Assembly (NCBI RefSeq): GCF_005938675.2
Contig: NZ_VCCH02000004.1
Location: 62,001 to 126,000 of the forward strand
Direction of reading: 5' to 3'
DNA: 64,000 bases
Source: Mycobacterium sp. KBS0706
GTDB taxonomy: Bacteria; Pseudomonadota; Alphaproteobacteria; DSM-16000; Inquilinaceae
Below are positions 61,360 to 64,000 of this stretch, piece after piece; the first letter of the stretch is position 1, and every line of letters begins with the position of its first letter. A program made the position numbers and the translations under genes. The notes beneath the pieces were generated by a model, which worked only from the letters and a program-made list of their open reading frames with translations, was not told where the DNA came from and ran no database searches.

Positions 61360-64000
61360 TCAGAAATGATAGGCGGCTCTTGCGCTGGCGGACTGGCTGA
61401 GGAAAGAGCCGCCGACATCGGCGCTGTACTCGCCCTTCAGCTCGAAGCCGCCGGCCCGGAACAGCTGCACCCCGACATCGATCCGGCCCAGCACCTCCGG
61501 CGAGTCGATCTGGTCGCTGAAGGTGCCATTCGCCGAGGACGCCCCGACGAAGCTGGAATGGATCGTCCGGGTGTTGTCCGGCAGGTAGCTCATGCCGAAG
61601 GCGACATAGGCCCGCAGCGCGGTCTCCGGGTCCAGGTCGAGCCGGCCGCCGAACTCCACCATCGGCGACAGCGCCACGCTGGTCTTGCTGTTGCCGTGCA
61701 CGTCGAGCGCGTAGAGGTCGTCCCCCTTCTCCTCGAAGCCGGGCAGGTCGGTGTAGACCACGTCGAGATCGCCATAGGGGCGGATGTACCAGTCGGCGAA
61801 GGCGACCTCATAGGCGGCGCGCAGCCGGCCCCCGGCCAGGAAGATGCTGGGGTCGCTCTTCAGCGTCTCGTCGGCGATGCCGGGGATGTCGACCCGCCGG
61901 TTGGCCTCGAACGAACCGCCGGCGAAGGCGACCGATCCGGCGAACTGCCACGGCCCCATGACGCGCTTCACCGTCACCGACCCGTCATAGGTATCGCCGT
62001 CGCCCGACGAGCCGCCATCCATGGTCGCCCAGCTCCGGCCGAAGCCGAAGGAGGCGCCGAGATACCAGTCCGGCGCGATCTCGTGCTGCGCCCCGATCCG
62101 GTAGGTCGTGCCCGAGACGTAGTAGCCCTGGGTGTCGCTGGTGGAGGACTGGTCGGTCCAGCGCCCGGTGACCTTGGCCCAGGCGCAGTTGTCCTCGCCC
62201 AACTGGACGGTGTCGTCGATGAAGACCGGGCAGCTCATCGCCGCCCCCAGGATGGTGCCGGCCGAATTGGCCAGGGCGATCGGCTGGGCATGCGCCGCCT
62301 TGCTGGACCAGGCGTCGAGCGCCGCCTTGTAGTCGCTGCGGTCATTGATCGTCGACAGCTCGGCGAAGCGGGTGGCGAAGGCCTTGTCGCCGTTGGTCCA
62401 GGCCCGGCCGTAATAGCCGGCCAGCGAGGACTGGCTGTCGTTCAGGGCCACGCTGCCGGGCTTGAAGTCCGAGCGCGGCGCCAGCGTCAGGGTGTTGCCC
62501 GACTGCGCCGTGTCCCAATGGAACAAGAGCGAGTCCAGCCCGTCGGCGGTGGAGGTAAGGTGCCCTGCGGTCACCACCGGCAGCGCGCCGGGCAGCAGCG
62601 TCAGCGCCGTCGGCGCGATGTTGCCGTCCAGCGTCGCCGTGCCGTCGACCTGCAGATGACCGGCGGTCTGGTTCAGCGAGTCGACGGTTACGCCGAGGCG
62701 GCCTTCACCGATCTGGGTGAAGTCGCCGGTGACATGGGTGCTGCGCAGCTCGCCCGGCAGGCCGAGATTGACGGTGCCGCTGTTGAGAACGCGGCCCTGG
62801 ACCTCGGTGCCGGAATTGTAGGTGCCGCGGTTGGTGAACAGGCCGCCATTGTGGAACAGCGAGCCCGTGATGGTGCCGTCGCTGGTCACGTCGACAGCCC
62901 CGCCCCCCGACGCCAGGATCGCCATGCCGTCGGTTCCGGACACCGTCGTGACCAAGCCGCTGGAGCCGACGGTCACCAGATTGCCCTGGCTGCCTGCCGG
63001 AGTGTCGATATGGATGGCCCTGCCGCCGAAGCCACGGGTGGCGTCCGCGGCCGCGTCGAGAGGAGCGGCAGAGGCGCCGTTGTAGGTGTAAGTGCCGCCG
63101 ATCGCCGTCCCGTTGACGTTGATCTTGACCGATGCGTCCGAGCCGTAGCCCGCGCTTTGCGCGACGACCGCGGCCCCTATGGCACCGGTGGACGACACCG
63201 TGCCGTCGACGTTCACGGTGACGCTGCCGCCCGTCGGGCAGTCCTTGGAGCAGGAGTAGACGCCTTGCAGCGGCGTGCCCGCATACATGCCGTTGCCGTT
63301 GGCGAGCAGCCCGCCCCCGCCGCCGACGCTCTGCGCGAAGATGCCGATCGCGCCGCCGCCGGTGACGGAGATGCTGCTGTTCTGATCGACGGTCACGGTC
63401 ACCTCGCCGCCATTGCCGGTCGATGGCTTCGATTGCGGCGTGTTCTGGTCGCTGCCGGTCGAGAGGCCGGGGGCGTCGCCGGGATAGCCGGTGACGCGGA
63501 GGATGCCGCCGCCGCCACCGATCGACTGCGCGGCGATGCCGAACGCGCCGACGCCCGAGGTGGTGATCTTGCTGCCGCCGCCGAGGGTCACGTTGACCGC
63601 ACCGCCATTGCCGGTGCCCAGGCCGCCGAGCTGCGTGATCTGGGTCGACGTGCTGCGCGTGGCGCTGACGAGACCGCCGCCGCCGCCGATGCTCTGCGCC
63701 AGGATGCCGAAGCTGTTGTAGCCCGATGTCGCGATCGAGACGGGGCCGTTGCTGGAATCGAAGGTGACGGTGTCGCCGGTGCCGTTAGCTTTGCCGCCGC
63801 CGCCCACATTGAGGTTCAGCGGCTGGTTCGGGGACCCGTCCGGAGCCAGGGCCGGCACCTCGGGCCGGTTGTTTTGGGTCCAGTAGGACGAGCCGGCGCC
63901 GCCGATGCCGCCGCCGCCGCCGATCGACTGCAGGATGACGCCGTCCGCCGCGTCGCCGCTGGTGCTGATCCCGGCGGCGCCGGAAGTCGAGCTCTTGAAC
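61360..64000 (-). CDS. Autotransporter, glycine-repeat passenger and beta-barrel (5' part outside the window)
   Basis: The frame is open from the right edge to a stop at 61360, giving about 879 residues. The passenger has repeated units of FGILAQSIGGGGGL-type (also IAAQSIGGGGGI, IFAQSVGGGGGL) followed by beta-helix-like Gly/Thr/Val text. The last ~270 residues are an autotransporter barrel (CAWAKVTGRWTDQ, YRIGAQHEIAPDWYLGASFG), ending ARAAYHF with the terminal aromatic required for outer-membrane insertion. It is probably a large surface adhesin. The signal peptide lies outside. Apparent GTG start at 63858 is internal, since the frame continues. Confidence 0.88.
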   Translation of the reverse strand, partial: FKSSTSGAAGISTSGDAADGVILQSIGGGGGIGGAGSSYWTQNNRPEVPALAPDGSPNQPLNLNVGGGGKANGTGDTVTFDSSNGPVSIATSGYNSFGILAQSIGGGGGLVSATRSTSTQITQLGGLGTGNGGAVNVTLGGGSKITTSGVGAFGIAAQSIGGGGGILRVTGYPGDAPGLSTGSDQNTPQSKPSTGNGGEVTVTVDQNSSISVTGGGAIGIFAQSVGGGGGLLANGNGMYAGTPLQGVYSCSKDCPTGGSVTVNVDGTVSSTGAIGAAVVAQSAGYGSDASVKINVNGTAIGGTYTYNGASAAPLDAAADATRGFGGRAIHIDTPAGSQGNLVTVGSSGLVTTVSGTDGMAILASGGGAVDVTSDGTITGSLFHNGGLFTNRGTYNSGTEVQGRVLNSGTVNLGLPGELRSTHVTGDFTQIGEGRLGVTVDSLNQTAGHLQVDGTATLDGNIAPTALTLLPGALPVVTAGHLTSTADGLDSLLFHWDTAQSGNTLTLAPRSDFKPGSVALNDSQSSLAGYYGRAWTNGDKAFATRFAELSTINDRSDYKAALDAWSSKAAHAQPIALANSAGTILGAAMSCPVFIDDTVQLGEDNCAWAKVTGRWTDQSSTSDTQGYYVSGTTYRIGAQHEIAPDWYLGASFGFGRSWATMDGGSSGDGDTYDGSVTVKRVMGPWQFAGSVAFAGGSFEANRRVDIPGIADETLKSDPSIFLAGGRLRAAYEVAFADWYIRPYGDLDVVYTDLPGFEEKGDDLYALDVHGNSKTSVALSPMVEFGGRLDLDPETALRAYVAFGMSYLPDNTRTIHSSFVGASSANGTFSDQIDSPEVLGRIDVGVQLFRAGGFELKGEYSADVGGSFLSQSASARAAYHF

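Noticed and set aside
63000..63960. Repetitive DNA that could suggest a tandem repeat element
   Set aside because: The repeats encode the Gly-rich AQSIGGGGG units of the autotransporter passenger and are spaced irregularly; not a CRISPR or mobile repeat.
1..64000. tRNA, rRNA or CRISPR features
   Set aside because: No cloverleaf-like sequence, rRNA signature or regularly spaced repeats were noticed on either strand.

Overview
The window reads as chromosomal DNA of a high-GC, metabolically versatile alphaproteobacterium. Pointers to this are strong GC bias at third positions, dense ATGA/GTGA-coupled operons, five separate ABC uptake systems, MocR/LacI/XRE-cupin/MarR regulators and an orphan VgrG-Rhs cassette. 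A soil or rhizosphere Rhodospirillales/Azospirillaceae-type genus would fit, but no rRNA or other phylogenetic marker is present, so this is inference. AT-rich patches at about 81-250, 30420-30600, 52175-52990 and 61070-61250 stand out from the background.

Left end (1-2396): after a possible truncated gene end, an AT-rich promoter with an 18-bp palindrome precedes a three-gene operon. It encodes an RppA-type type III polyketide synthase with the complete Cys-His-Asn triad and two MaoC/hot-dog proteins, the second of which has lost its active-site loop. 2357-9166: a polyamine/opine-type ABC importer (minus strand) diverges from a MocR regulator plus a D-amino-acid-dehydrogenase-like flavoenzyme, with two matching inverted repeats between them. 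9205-20466: an oligopeptide-type ABC importer that includes a large glycoside-hydrolase-like enzyme, diverging from a LacI regulator plus a D-2-hydroxyacid dehydrogenase. 20471-21529: a fatty acid desaturase.

21641-35883 is a coherent D-peptide utilisation region: an SxxK serine hydrolase, a complete Dpp-type ABC importer, an M55 D-aminopeptidase, an XRE-cupin regulator, a D-amino-acid oxidase-like flavoenzyme, an M81 (MlrC-like) metallopeptidase and an S12 D-aminopeptidase whose catalytic residues line up with the Ochrobactrum DAP enzyme. A 15-bp motif (TTCYKATACGMTAAA) occurs in the three intergenic spaces of this region where a shared operator would be expected. A lower-GC HNH nuclease gene sits in the middle as a probable insertion.

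35887-42800: a Tat-exported intradiol dioxygenase-like protein, then a LacI-controlled sugar-type ABC operon without an ATPase but with a 709-residue ADP-ribosylglycohydrolase-family protein; a perfect 18-bp inverted repeat abuts lacI. 43032-51230: aromatic/amino-acid metabolism (iorA, iorB, MarR, a cyclase-family hydrolase, a polar amino acid SBP and permease without ATPase, and a class V aminotransferase). 51231-52174 holds decayed gene remnants (MFS, alpha/beta hydrolase).

Right end (52175-64000, minus strand): an orphan type VI secretion cassette in the order vgrG, Ala/Pro-rich protein, TPR protein, PAAR-like Rhs effector, low-GC immunity candidate. The Rhs C-terminal tail looks like a minimal GNAT-fold acetyltransferase. 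Upstream lies the 3' part of a large glycine-repeat autotransporter that runs off the window.
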